Shown: in pieces, positions 15,822-23,657 of the stretch | Layout: each line of letters begins with the position of its first letter | How positions within the stretch are numbered: the stretch's first letter is position 1 | Origin: Bdellovibrionales bacterium | GTDB lineage: Bacteria > Bdellovibrionota > Bdellovibrionia > Bdellovibrionales > JAMPXM01 | DNA length: 64,000 nt | Direction of reading: 5' to 3' | Assembly: GCA_016713885.1 (NCBI GenBank) | Contig: JADJOF010000006.1 | Location: 293,079 to 357,078, forward strand | Translations under genes and position numbers: made by a program | Notes under the pieces: generated by a model | Seen by the model: only the letters and a program-made list of their open reading frames with translations | Told to the model about the DNA's origin: nothing | Database searches by the model: none

Positions 15822-17914
15822 GTTGCCTCCTCCAAACGAAGGGTGGTCACGGTTTCAAGATAAATGGCGAGGCCTGCGTTTTGTGTGAGTGCTTTCCAAA
15901 AGTCGCCCGCACTGATTTTCAGAAATCGTGAGGGCTCTCGCGTGAGCACTGTAGCGGTGCGGGGCGAGTTGAGAATCATGGCCATCTCTCCAAAGAAGTC
16001 ACCTTGGCCGAGAGTTTTAAGATGTGCGCCGTTTTTTATGACATCGACCGATCCGCGGAGAATCAAATAGAAATCGCGATCGGTGCGCCCTTGCTCGATG
16101 ACGTGCTGGCCGGTGGGAAGAGTGACGACGTTGCCGCCGGAGAGAAAGAGGCTTGAGGCTTCTTTTGGACAATCTTTAAAAAGTTCGCTGGATGACACGT
16201 ATTGGCCGATGGTGAGGCGATCGAGGAGATGCTCGAAGTCGCCAGAGAAGATCGGATTCTGTCGCGTGAGATGTTGCAGCTCATCGATGGCACCGCGTGG
16301 GATCGAGAGCACTTGGCAGGGCGTAAGGGCTGCGACGTCGGCAGAGCGGGGGGCGTTGTCGAGAAGCGTGTTCTCTCCAAAAATGGCGGGAGCGGAGAGC
16401 TTCGCCAATTGAACTTCAGCACCTGTGCGTTCGCGTTTGACGACGGCGACAGTGCCGCCGAGTAAAACATAGAGTTCGTCGGAGGCTGTTTCTTGCACCA
16501 CGATGCGAATGCCTTTGGGGATGGAGCGCAGTGTGGATTTTCCAATGAGGAAGAGGAGAGCATCGCGCTGAACTCCGGAGAAGAGCGGGAGCTCAGAAAG
16601 CTGTTCGGCGAGGCCTTCGGCATCGTGGATGGTTTCGGTCTTTGCGGCTTTTTTTGCGGCGCGCTTGAGCGTTTGTGAGCGAACGGGGTGGACGAAGTTT
16701 TTGTAGAATGACGTGGCAAGATCCACAACCAAGTAGAGAATGCTCAATGCGATAGTGGCGAAGATCAGCACTGCGCCAATGGCTTCGGCCCAGACGCCAT
16801 TTTTTGCAGAGCGAAGAAAGGTTGAAATGAGAAGAGTGTCGTTCTTGGTCAGAAGTGCTAGCGCAAAATTGTAGGCCAGCATGGTCCAGATGATCGCAAT
16901 GACGGTGTAGGCGGTGTAGATCGATGAGCTCTTAAGTTTCTCTTCGCGTTGTATTGGAGCGAGGAGCCCGCGGTTTTTTAAATATGGCAAAAGGTCTGTT
17001 GCGCGCAGGTCGCTGTTCACGGCGTTGAAGATCGAGTTGAAGTAGCTGGTGAGATCGGACTTTCGGAAAGGATTGAGATCGATCAGTACAGTGAGCGTGG
17101 AAACCCAAAGTAGCAGTGTCGTGAGATGCCGAGAGCCGGGCGCAAGCAGGCTTGCCGCTGCAAAGGGCAGGTAGTGAGCGCAGCTGACGGCAAGGGCCGC
17201 AATGGTGCCGAAGGTTTTTCCTCCGGCGGCGTAGAGTTTAGCGTCGTCTGATTTGATGGCGAGCGAATAGAGGTTCAACTCAAGAGATAGCGGCGCGCGG
17301 ATTCCAGTTAAAAATGTAGAAAGCAGTGCCTTGCTGAGACCGGCAAGTGTTGTACTCAAAGAGGCTGCGACAAAAAAGAACAGTATGCCGCGGCTATAGC
17401 TGTCATCGATGAAGAGAAATCCAGACGGCGCAGAAAAGGCTCCGCGATTGTATGCGGAGATGAGGAAGCTCAGGGTGATCGCGATGAGCGCAAGGGCCGC
17501 GATCATGAAACCGATGACCGATGGTTGTGCGATGGGCCGACTTGAAACAAGTGGCCGGCTGAAGAGTGGACGGGTCAGCCAGAGCGCACTTCGCTCAAAG
17601 ACTTCGGTGCGACCGGTGTCGGTCTGATCGAGGAAGGCGTCGCCGCCGTCGAGGCAGCTTTGGCGCTGCAGGCGTTCGAGGCTTGAGAACAGCATGCGAA
17701 ACGGCGCGCGTCCCTCAAGTGTTAAAAGTTCCTGAATAATTTCAGGAACGGTGCGTTTGCCATCGAGAAGTGGGAGCAAGGACGCGGCGTCGGCAGGTAG
17801 GATGACTTGTCGTGAGCCATCGGCGAGCTCGAAAATGACGTGTTTCTGATTCGGTGTATAGGTGTGACCGGTACGGAGTCGAGGCCGAGCGTGCTGCAGA
17901 GATTCAGGCATCAT
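15818..17914 (-). CDS. PqqD-like / M50-like pseudoprotease / double cNMP-binding membrane protein
   Basis: A 698-residue multidomain protein. Residues about 20-95 look like a PqqD/RRE-type winged helix (VILPADAASLLPLLDGKRTV). Residues about 130-420 form a polytopic membrane domain similar to M50-type (YydH-like) proteins, including LIDLNPFRKSDL, the usual NPF/D element. The HExxH zinc motif is absent: the expected helix reads AGLSKALLSTF. Two cyclic-nucleotide-binding domains follow, the first near PLFSGVQRDALLFLIGKST and GENTLLDNAPRSADVAAL, the second ending GDFFGEMAMILNSPRTATVL. This suggests a membrane sensor or chaperone controlled by a nucleotide or small ligand rather than a working protease. 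It is coupled to the pseudopilin-like gene. Confidence 0.72.
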   Translation of the reverse strand: MMPESLQHARPRLRTGHTYTPNQKHVIFELADGSRQVILPADAASLLPLLDGKRTVPEIIQELLTLEGRAPFRMLFSSLERLQRQSCLDGGDAFLDQTDTGRTEVFERSALWLTRPLFSRPLVSSRPIAQPSVIGFMIAALALIAITLSFLISAYNRGAFSAPSGFLFIDDSYSRGILFFFVAASLSTTLAGLSKALLSTFLTGIRAPLSLELNLYSLAIKSDDAKLYAAGGKTFGTIAALAVSCAHYLPFAAASLLAPGSRHLTTLLLWVSTLTVLIDLNPFRKSDLTSYFNSIFNAVNSDLRATDLLPYLKNRGLLAPIQREEKLKSSSIYTAYTVIAIIWTMLAYNFALALLTKNDTLLISTFLRSAKNGVWAEAIGAVLIFATIALSILYLVVDLATSFYKNFVHPVRSQTLKRAAKKAAKTETIHDAEGLAEQLSELPLFSGVQRDALLFLIGKSTLRSIPKGIRIVVQETASDELYVLLGGTVAVVKRERTGAEVQLAKLSAPAIFGENTLLDNAPRSADVAALTPCQVLSIPRGAIDELQHLTRQNPIFSGDFEHLLDRLTIGQYVSSSELFKDCPKEASSLFLSGGNVVTLPTGQHVIEQGRTDRDFYLILRGSVDVIKNGAHLKTLGQGDFFGEMAMILNSPRTATVLTREPSRFLKISAGDFWKALTQNAGLAIYLETVTTLRLEEAT

Positions 17915-17926
17915 GGATTCAATTCA

Positions 17927-18796
17927 ATGAGATTATACGCCATGGAGCAAGAGGAGTTGACCGAACTCGTCGGACTAGGTCCAATCATGTCTATGTTGAA
18001 AAAGATCATTTCGCAGTTACAGGCCGCTGTATTGGGTCGCGACACCTCGACCGAGGTCGAGGTGTCGGGTGGAGCTTTAGGTACGCAGGCAAGCAAAGTG
18101 GCCAAGGACCCGCGTCGGTATAAACGCGCCTCGCTTCAGGTCGAAGGGGCGGGCGTGGTGCAAGAGATTGCAAGCGCATCGGCCCAGTATCGAGGAGAAA
18201 CATATTCGGTTGTGGATCTTTCTCATACGGGAATTGCGCTGTTGCGGACCCGGGGAGATTCGAAGGTGGAACCAAGCCCGGCCGGTGGGCCGCCGGAGCC
18301 GATGACGATTACGCTCGGAATGTTTGAACCAAAGTCGATTCAGGCGCAGCCAGTGCGGAGCTCGGATCGGGTTTTGGCGTTTGAGTTGGTGAGTGTTCCA
18401 ACGGACGCGCGGCTTTTGATCGACCGCTTTTTGGATCCCAAGATGATTGGTCTTAATATGCGAACGGTTGATCGCAGCTACTTCTCGAGCGGCGAAACAT
18501 TTTCGCTTTGGTACTGTGGTCCTCGCGACACGAATTTCTTTCTTTGGATGAGTGGTTCAAAGCTTGAGCGTGCGCTTTTACAGCTTGGTGACGAGCAATA
18601 TGGACTCGATTACGTGGCCGGAGTCAGTCGTCTTGTGCGAGCGAAGACCAGCGGGAAGAAAGAGGACGACGGTGCGCCAACGAGAGGCGTTGTTTTGTTT
18701 GCGCTCGACGTTGCGCTGCAGATTCGCGATGGCGGCGATGCTGTCGCGGGCTTGGTGAAGGCATTGACTGAGGCCGCAGAGACGGCCACCGCGTAA
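17927..18796 (+). CDS. PilZ-domain protein
   Basis: The N-terminal helical part is followed by the two c-di-GMP-binding elements of PilZ: the basic DPRRYKRASLQ (RxxxR) and, about 35 residues on, YSVVDLSHTGIALL (DxSxxG). Both are intact, so ligand binding is likely. The C-terminal 150 residues are unrecognised (FSLWYCGPRDTNFFLWMSGS). The start is ATG 17927 or ATG 17942. It runs into ybgC with one base between stop and start. A long DNA palindrome lies within its coding sequence at 18040-18067. Confidence 0.72.
   Translation: MRLYAMEQEELTELVGLGPIMSMLKKIISQLQAAVLGRDTSTEVEVSGGALGTQASKVAKDPRRYKRASLQVEGAGVVQEIASASAQYRGETYSVVDLSHTGIALLRTRGDSKVEPSPAGGPPEPMTITLGMFEPKSIQAQPVRSSDRVLAFELVSVPTDARLLIDRFLDPKMIGLNMRTVDRSYFSSGETFSLWYCGPRDTNFFLWMSGSKLERALLQLGDEQYGLDYVAGVSRLVRAKTSGKKEDDGAPTRGVVLFALDVALQIRDGGDAVAGLVKALTEAAETATA
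18040..18067. repeat. 28-bp near-perfect palindrome inside the PilZ gene
   Basis: Arms CGACACCTCGACC and GGTCGAGGTGTCG (13 bp, perfect) around a 2-base GA centre. It encodes RDTSTEVEVSG in the region between the N-terminal helices and the PilZ domain. Confidence 0.8.
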
Positions 18797-18797
18797 G

Positions 18798-19229
18798 ATG
18801 TCCTACTCGTACCGGCACCGCGTGGCTTTTTTTGAAACCGATGCGATGGGCGTTGTTCATCACTCCAACTACATTCGTTTTATGGAGCTGGCGCGGGTTG
18901 ATTGGCTTCGTGGCGTTGGTGTGATGGACCTGCATATTCCCCATGGCGATCATGTCTTGGGTGTACTCAATGCGAACGTCGAATTTAAAAAACCTTGTCG
19001 GTTTGACGACGAGATCGAAATTTTTGTCGAAGGGCGAATCAAGGGCGCACGGCTGTGGATTCGATATGCGATTTGGCTTGAAAAGGATGGGGCCTGGGTG
19101 GCCACGGGCGAAACAGAGCTTGCGCTCTTGACGGCGGATCGCCTGCAGCCGACGCGATTTTCGAGAGATTTTGTGTCGCGACTTGAGGCAACACCGCTTT
19201 CTCAGCACTGGCCTCCCGCGCGCGACTAG
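18798..19229 (+). CDS. ybgC: Acyl-CoA thioesterase, 4HBT/YbgC family
   Basis: A hot-dog fold thioesterase of 143 residues. It carries the 4HBT active-site motif VAFFETDAMGVVHHSNYIRFMELAR, with the catalytic Asp in ETDAMGVVHH, followed by NVEFKKPCRFDDEIEI, as in YbgC proteins. Family members hydrolyse short-chain acyl-CoAs and often associate with phospholipid metabolism or the Tol-Pal system. No tol genes are adjacent here. It sits between a PilZ gene and glpX, with tight spacing on both sides, so it probably shares their transcript. Confidence 0.88.
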   Translation: MSYSYRHRVAFFETDAMGVVHHSNYIRFMELARVDWLRGVGVMDLHIPHGDHVLGVLNANVEFKKPCRFDDEIEIFVEGRIKGARLWIRYAIWLEKDGAWVATGETELALLTADRLQPTRFSRDFVSRLEATPLSQHWPPARD

Positions 19230-19266
19230 GGTAGTGTCGCTCCATCTTTGAAGAAGGAGCTTGCTC

Positions 19267-20250
19267 ATGGATCGTAACCTTGCCCTTGAATTTGTTCGAA
19301 TCACCGAAGCGGCCGCTTTGGCCAGTTCAAAGTGGATGGGGCGAGGCGATGAGAAGGCCGCCGATCAGGCGGCGGTCGATGCAATGCGCCGTGCTTTCAA
19401 TAGCATTCGAATCAATGGCACCGTGGTGATTGGCGAGGGTGAGCGCGACGAGGCACCGATGCTCTACATTGGTGAAAAAGTAGGCATCGCTAGTGCCGAT
19501 GCGCCAGAGGTCGACATTGCGCTTGATCCGCTCGAAGGCACGACGATTTGTGCCCAAGGCGGTGTTGGCGCGATTTCTGTTATCGCTGTTGCTGAGCGCG
19601 GAAAATTCCTGCATGCGCCGGACACTTACATGGATAAAATCGCCTGTGGTCCTGAAGCAAAGAACGTGATCGATATCGACGCGCCACCGGCCGTGAATAT
19701 CGAAAAGGTCGCAAAGGCACTTGGCAAAGCGGTTTCGGAGATCACAGTTGTGATTTTGAATCGCCCTCGTCACGAAAAGCTGATCGCCGAAGTTCGTAAG
19801 ACGGGAGCTCGCATTCATCTCATTGGTGATGGTGATGTTTCGGCCGCGGTGGCAACGGGCATTCGCGATTCGGGGATCGATCTTTTGCTCGGCGTGGGTG
19901 GTGCGCCCGAAGGTGTGATTTCGGCTGCGGCGCTGAAGTGCTTGGGCGGCGACTTTCAGGGGCGTTTGAAGTTCCGTTCTGAAGACGAGCGCACGCGGGC
20001 CACGAAGATGGGTGTTAAAGACCTGGATCGTGCCTTTAAGCTCGAGGATCTCGCGCCGGGGCACGTGATGTTCTGTGCGACCGGAATTACCGCGGGCCCG
20101 CTTTTGGATGGCGTGCGCTTCTGGCCGGGGCATCGCTGCTCGACGCAGTCGATTGTTATGCGTAGCGCAACGGGTACGGTTCGTCGAATCGAGGCGGAGC
20201 ATTCGTTGACGCTGAAGCCCGATGGCATGCTCTTAAAACAGGGACACTGA
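19267..20250 (+). CDS. glpX: Class II fructose-1,6-bisphosphatase
   Basis: Gluconeogenic phosphatase converting fructose-1,6-bisphosphate to fructose-6-phosphate. The GlpX hallmarks are all visible: RNLALEFVRITEAAALASSKW at the start, GDEKAADQAAVDAMR, the metal site VIGEGERDEAPMLYIGE, DIALDPLEGTT, the GDGDVSAA loop and GVGGAPEGVISAAALK. Length is normal (327 residues). ATG 19267 is chosen because AAGGAG lies eight bases upstream; an in-frame TTG occurs at 19261. The following zinc-ribbon gene begins 3 bp after the stop, indicating an operon. Confidence 0.96.
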   Translation: MDRNLALEFVRITEAAALASSKWMGRGDEKAADQAAVDAMRRAFNSIRINGTVVIGEGERDEAPMLYIGEKVGIASADAPEVDIALDPLEGTTICAQGGVGAISVIAVAERGKFLHAPDTYMDKIACGPEAKNVIDIDAPPAVNIEKVAKALGKAVSEITVVILNRPRHEKLIAEVRKTGARIHLIGDGDVSAAVATGIRDSGIDLLLGVGGAPEGVISAAALKCLGGDFQGRLKFRSEDERTRATKMGVKDLDRAFKLEDLAPGHVMFCATGITAGPLLDGVRFWPGHRCSTQSIVMRSATGTVRRIEAEHSLTLKPDGMLLKQGH

Positions 20251-20253
20251 ACG

Positions 20254-20550
20254 ATGTCGTCGGGGCGTGTGGTTTTGACGTGCTTCTCTTGTGCGACCGT
20301 TCACACTCTGGACGCCGAGCCAGGGCGGCGCGATGAGTGCTCGAAGTGTCGAGCGGACCTGCACTGCTGTAAGAACTGTCGACACTACGATCCGAAAGTT
20401 TATAATGAATGCCGAGAGACGCAGGCGGATCGGGTGCAAGAAAAAGAGCGCTCGAACTTCTGTGACTTCTTTGCGGCTGGTGCCAGGACTCAGGAATTGA
20501 GTGAGCGCGACAAGGCGCGAGCCGCCGCGGAACGCCTTTTTAAAAAGTGA
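20254..20550 (+). CDS. Small Cys-rich zinc-ribbon-like protein
   Basis: 98 residues with metal-type Cys pairs: LTCFSCATVH near the start, ECSKCRADLHCCKNCRHYD in the middle and SNFCDFF later. The pattern CxxC...CxxC plus LHCCKNC and an ADRVQEKERSNFCDFF tail is one I associate with a conserved family of unknown function in former Deltaproteobacteria and relatives. It probably binds zinc through the two N-terminal pairs. It is cytoplasmic, in the glpX transcript, and separated by 10 bp from the SRPBCC gene. Confidence 0.7.
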   Translation: MSSGRVVLTCFSCATVHTLDAEPGRRDECSKCRADLHCCKNCRHYDPKVYNECRETQADRVQEKERSNFCDFFAAGARTQELSERDKARAAAERLFKK

Positions 20551-20560
20551 GGGTCAAGAG

Positions 20561-20995
20561 ATGGCAGGAGCCAATCACACTGAAGTTTTCAATTGTACTC
20601 CGAAAGAGTTTTTCCAGATCGTTACCGACTACGAAAAGTATCCCGAGTTTTTGAGCGATGTGAAGGGTTGTAAGGTCGTGAAGACCGAAGGCCATCACAA
20701 GTATGTCGAGTACAAAGTGTCGGTCATCAAGGCGATCACCTATCAATTGAAAACCACAGAGACCGAGCCATCGCTGGTCTCTTGGGAATTTGCTTCGGGC
20801 GATGTCTTTAAAACAATGACCGGAAGCTGGAAACTCGAAGAGGCTCCTGGTGGAAAAACCAAGGCGACCTACACCGTTGAGGGCACATTTAAGATTTTCA
20901 TGCCGGGCCCTATGGCCAATACGCTTTTGAACGTGAATCTTCCCGCGATGATGGCTTCGTATCATCAGCGAATCAAAAAGGTTTATGGAAAATAA
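20561..20995 (+). CDS. SRPBCC (COQ10/RatA-type START) protein
   Basis: A 144-residue lipid-binding-like domain. EVFNCTPKEFFQIVTDYEKYPEFLSDVKGCKVV is the standard opening of the COQ10/RatA branch, followed by strand-rich segments ending in a long C-terminal helix (LNVNLPAMMASYHQRIKKVYGK). Bacterial relatives are either ubiquinone chaperones or ribosome-associated RatA; the sequence alone does not separate them. There is no signal peptide. The last codons overlap the start of the next gene by 11 bp, indicating coupled translation. Confidence 0.78.
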   Translation: MAGANHTEVFNCTPKEFFQIVTDYEKYPEFLSDVKGCKVVKTEGHHKYVEYKVSVIKAITYQLKTTETEPSLVSWEFASGDVFKTMTGSWKLEEAPGGKTKATYTVEGTFKIFMPGPMANTLLNVNLPAMMASYHQRIKKVYGK

Positions 20996-21357
20996 TAATC
21001 AGGACGGAAATTCAAAAATGGGCGAGGCGCTAAAAAAGCTCCTCGCGACCGGAATTTCGGCAGCCTTCATGACCGAGGAATCCATTCGTCGAATGGTTTC
21101 CGACATGCAGCTCCCAAAAGAGACGCTGGCGCTTTTGCTACAGGGCGCGAATCGTTCAAAAGATGAACTGATGAATCGCGTTTCAAAAGAAGTGATCGCG
21201 ATTATTTCAAAGATCGATTTTGTGAAAGAGGCGTCGCGCTTTGCTGAGGAACACAAGTTCCGCATTGTGGCCGAAAGTCGAGGTGATCAGAGGACTCGGC
21301 TGCAGCTCCACCGCAGGCAACGACGTCAGTTGTGGTGAAGGACTCGACGTCCGGCTA
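20985..21357 (+). CDS. Phasin-like helical protein, frameshifted at the C-terminus
   Basis: About 120 residues. The N-terminal half is amphipathic helix (KMGEALKKLLATGISAAFMTEESIRRMV) followed by KETLALLLQGANRSKDELMNRVSKEV and SRFAEEHKFRIVAE. The layout recalls small phasin-like or polyhydroxyalkanoate-granule-type proteins, but this is weak. Two one-base insertions near 21274-21276 and 21289-21292 are inferred. Removing them turns a basic run-on into AEVEVIEDSAAAPPQATTSV with a stop at 21355-21357. It overlaps the SRPBCC gene. Confidence 0.5.
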
Positions 21358-21398
21358 GAGCGTCTCAAGCTTAGACATTGGTGTGCCGATGAAAAGGC

Positions 21399-21731
21399 AT
21401 GCCTTCTATTTTTGCCATTATCATCGTCATTTGTTCGGGCTTGGCTTTCAGCATTTGCTTGCGCGAAATGCTGCAGCAGGGGCTTGAAGCGCTATCGAAT
21501 CGCCGGACTGAAGCCACCATTCGAAAGCAGATGAAGACGGTTGATTTTCAAATGACGGGACTCATTTCTGACCAGTGGCTTGATGGTTTGATTGCCTCAG
21601 TCGCAGAGAAAGAGCGCGCCGGAAGTCGCACGGGACTTCAGCGATTTGACTATATGGTTTGGATGATCGGTCTTTCGATTGTTTCGTTTGGAGGCTTGGT
21701 TGCGGGTTTTGCGCACCTGGCCTCGCTCTAG
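21399..21731 (+). CDS. Small membrane protein, two transmembrane segments
   Basis: 110 residues: a first hydrophobic helix at the N-terminus (IFAIIIVICSGLAFSICL), a cytoplasmic or periplasmic helical middle (LSNRRTEATIRKQMKTVDFQ) and a second membrane helix at the end (MVWMIGLSIVSFGGLVAGFAHLA). It is the last gene of the glpX group. Its TAG shares the CTAG tetranucleotide with the stop codon of the convergent gene. The family is not recognised. Confidence 0.55.
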   Translation: MPSIFAIIIVICSGLAFSICLREMLQQGLEALSNRRTEATIRKQMKTVDFQMTGLISDQWLDGLIASVAEKERAGSRTGLQRFDYMVWMIGLSIVSFGGLVAGFAHLASL

Positions 21732-22339
21732 TCGCTGACGTAGCGGCGAGATTCCATAATCTCAATCACCGAACGCGGATTCAGGACGCTGGAGTCGCGC
21801 GTGTAGCTCTCAAGAAAACGAATGGGATCTTCACCGGGTTCGGCGATTTCGCGAAGGCCAATGGCGGCCTGGGTGAGGAACTTCCACCACTGACCGGTGC
21901 CGGGTTCGGCAAGATCGCTTATGGCGAGATCCATCAGTTGACCTTCAAGGAAGCCGCTGACACTGCTTGCACTGGCTTTGACGTCGAACTTGGTGTCGAC
22001 GGCAAAAATAAGCTGATCGATAATTTTAAGCCGCGCGCTCATTTCTGTGCGATCGCCGTCGGCAGTTTCGATTTCATTGAGCGGGCGGTTGATTTCGCGA
22101 AGGGCTGCGTCTTTTCCGGCAGGCGTTGAGAAGTCGCGCTTGAGACTCGCTGTGGTGAGGGCCTTGAGCTCGCGGCGCTGAGTTTCTTCGGCCCGGCGAT
22201 TGAGCTCAATTGTGCGCTCGCGCCACTCTTTGAGGCGGCCCAAGGTATCGCTTTTCGCCGAGGCGTGGGCATTGAGGCCCACGCATGCCATGAGTGCGAA
22301 AAGGAGCAGTGAAAAGGAGAGCTGGCGACATTGGGTCAT
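21728..22339 (-). CDS. Exported helical hypothetical protein
   Basis: From ATG 22339 the N-terminus is a signal peptide (MTQCRQLSFSLLLFALMACVGLNAHASA), possibly with a lipoprotein-type LMAC. The mature 180 residues are strongly helical and charged (RLKEWRERTIELNRRAEETQRREL), with a possible coiled coil. The longer frame upstream to 22600 overlaps tilS and is basic and non-coding in look. The likely location is the periplasm. The family is unknown. Confidence 0.6.
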   Translation of the reverse strand: MTQCRQLSFSLLLFALMACVGLNAHASAKSDTLGRLKEWRERTIELNRRAEETQRRELKALTTASLKRDFSTPAGKDAALREINRPLNEIETADGDRTEMSARLKIIDQLIFAVDTKFDVKASASSVSGFLEGQLMDLAISDLAEPGTGQWWKFLTQAAIGLREIAEPGEDPIRFLESYTRDSSVLNPRSVIEIMESRRYVSD

Positions 22340-22489
22340 TGCTATTGAAAGAGGCAAGGATGAGGCCAGTTTCCATAGCGAAGACCGGTCGCTGAGGTCG
22401 GTTTGATAATGGTCTCGATGTCGAAGTTTTTGACAGAGGTGCCGAGGGGCGGTCGATGAGCGGCGCGCTGTGGTGCTGTCACGGTGCGG

Positions 22490-22505
22490 CTTCCGGCGCC
22501 GGAAG
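22490..22505. repeat. REP-like palindrome, copy 2
   Basis: Perfect 16-bp palindrome CTTCCGGCGCCGGAAG in the 236-bp region between the exported helical protein gene and tilS. It shares 15 of 16 bases with the core of the hairpin at 9116-9137. The rest of this intergenic stretch shows no other clear feature. Confidence 0.55.
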
Positions 22506-22575
22506 TAGGGGCGCGTCATCTGCGGGCTTGCCTGGCTCCTTGCCGGACACTTGTGCTTTTCGTTAGAAGTGAGCA

Positions 22576-23545
22576 ATGAAGGCGCAGCAGGTAAACACAA
22601 AGTTGAGGACTCTTGAGTTTAGGGTGTTCGATGGATTCAAGCACTGGCGGGAGAAGCCGGTGATTTGGCTTGCGCTGTCGGGTGGTTTTGACTCTTGGGT
22701 GCTGCTCAATGTGATGGTGGCGGTGGCTTCACGATGGGCTGTGAAGCTAAAAGTTGTTCACGTGCATCACGGATTTGTTGATGATTCCGAGCAGCTCAAG
22801 TTTCGAGATCGTGCAGAGGCCCTTGTGCGCGATTGGGCGCGCGTATTTTCGCTTGAGGTGAAAATTGTTCGCGGCGAGTCGGCCTCGCAATCCGAGGCGG
22901 CACTGCGAGAGCTTCGGCGAAAGGCGTTTACTGAGCTTGATGGTCCTGTTGTAACGGCGCATCACTTTGACGATGTTTTTGAGACACGGTTGATTCGGCT
23001 GCTGCGTGGGACGGGTGGTCGAGGTCTGGGCGCGATGACGGCCAGAGGGTGAGAAAATCTTGCGGCCGCTCTTGGGAATCACTCGTCAGGAGATGGTTGA
23101 GTATCAGGCGTCGTTGCCAGTGGGGGCCGCAGGGTTTGAGCCGTGCTGGCTTGATGATCCGTCGAATCATGATCGGCGTTATCTGCGCACGCGAGTGCGC
23201 GAGGAGTTGATTCCAGTTCTCGATCGAATTCGCGCTGGAGGTGCAGTGGCGATGGCGCGTTCGCTTGAGATTATTGCGGAAAGTTCGGCTCGTGCTGACG
23301 GGCGTCAGGTTGATCGCGCGGAGAGAGTTCTGCTGCGAGCTGAACTGATGGAGTTGCCGCTAGCGGAGCGCCGTCAGCGCCTAGGGGATTTTCTTCGCGC
23401 GAGAGCTATTAGCAATTACACCAGTCGGCAGATCAATGAGGTTTTAAAGCGCCTTGACTCAAGTCGAAGACGACTCACATTTGAGGTGGTACCTGGTCAA
23501 AGGTGGGAGGTCGACACCGAGATTCGTCTCGTTTCGATCGACTGA
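22576..23545 (+). CDS. tilS: tRNA(Ile)-lysidine synthetase, frameshifted
   Basis: Converts C34 of the CAU-anticodon tRNA-Ile to lysidine, allowing AUA decoding; essential in most bacteria. The PP-loop is WLALSGGFDSWVLLNV, followed by KVVHVHHGFVDDS and VTAHHFDDVFETRLIRLLRGTG, the ATPase core. One extra G in 23047-23049 breaks the frame after TARG. Removal joins it to EKILRPLLGITRQEMVEYQ and WLDDPSNHDRRYLRTRVR, both diagnostic for TilS. The restored length is about 322 residues. It lies 112 bp upstream of ftsH, a common pairing. Confidence 0.93.
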
Positions 23546-23657
23546 GTGTCGGGGTTGAAAATAAAGCCTCGTCTTATGGCAGGTCTAAAACAAGATGAAG
23601 CAGCCGTTGGTTGGTGAGAGAGCCCACGCGTGTTAGCCTAATCGCGGAGGTCTTTTT

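Noticed and set aside
23040..23060. Programmed frameshifting in tilS
   Set aside because: No slippery heptamer with a downstream structure, and the same kind of break occurs across unrelated genes, so sequencing error is simpler.
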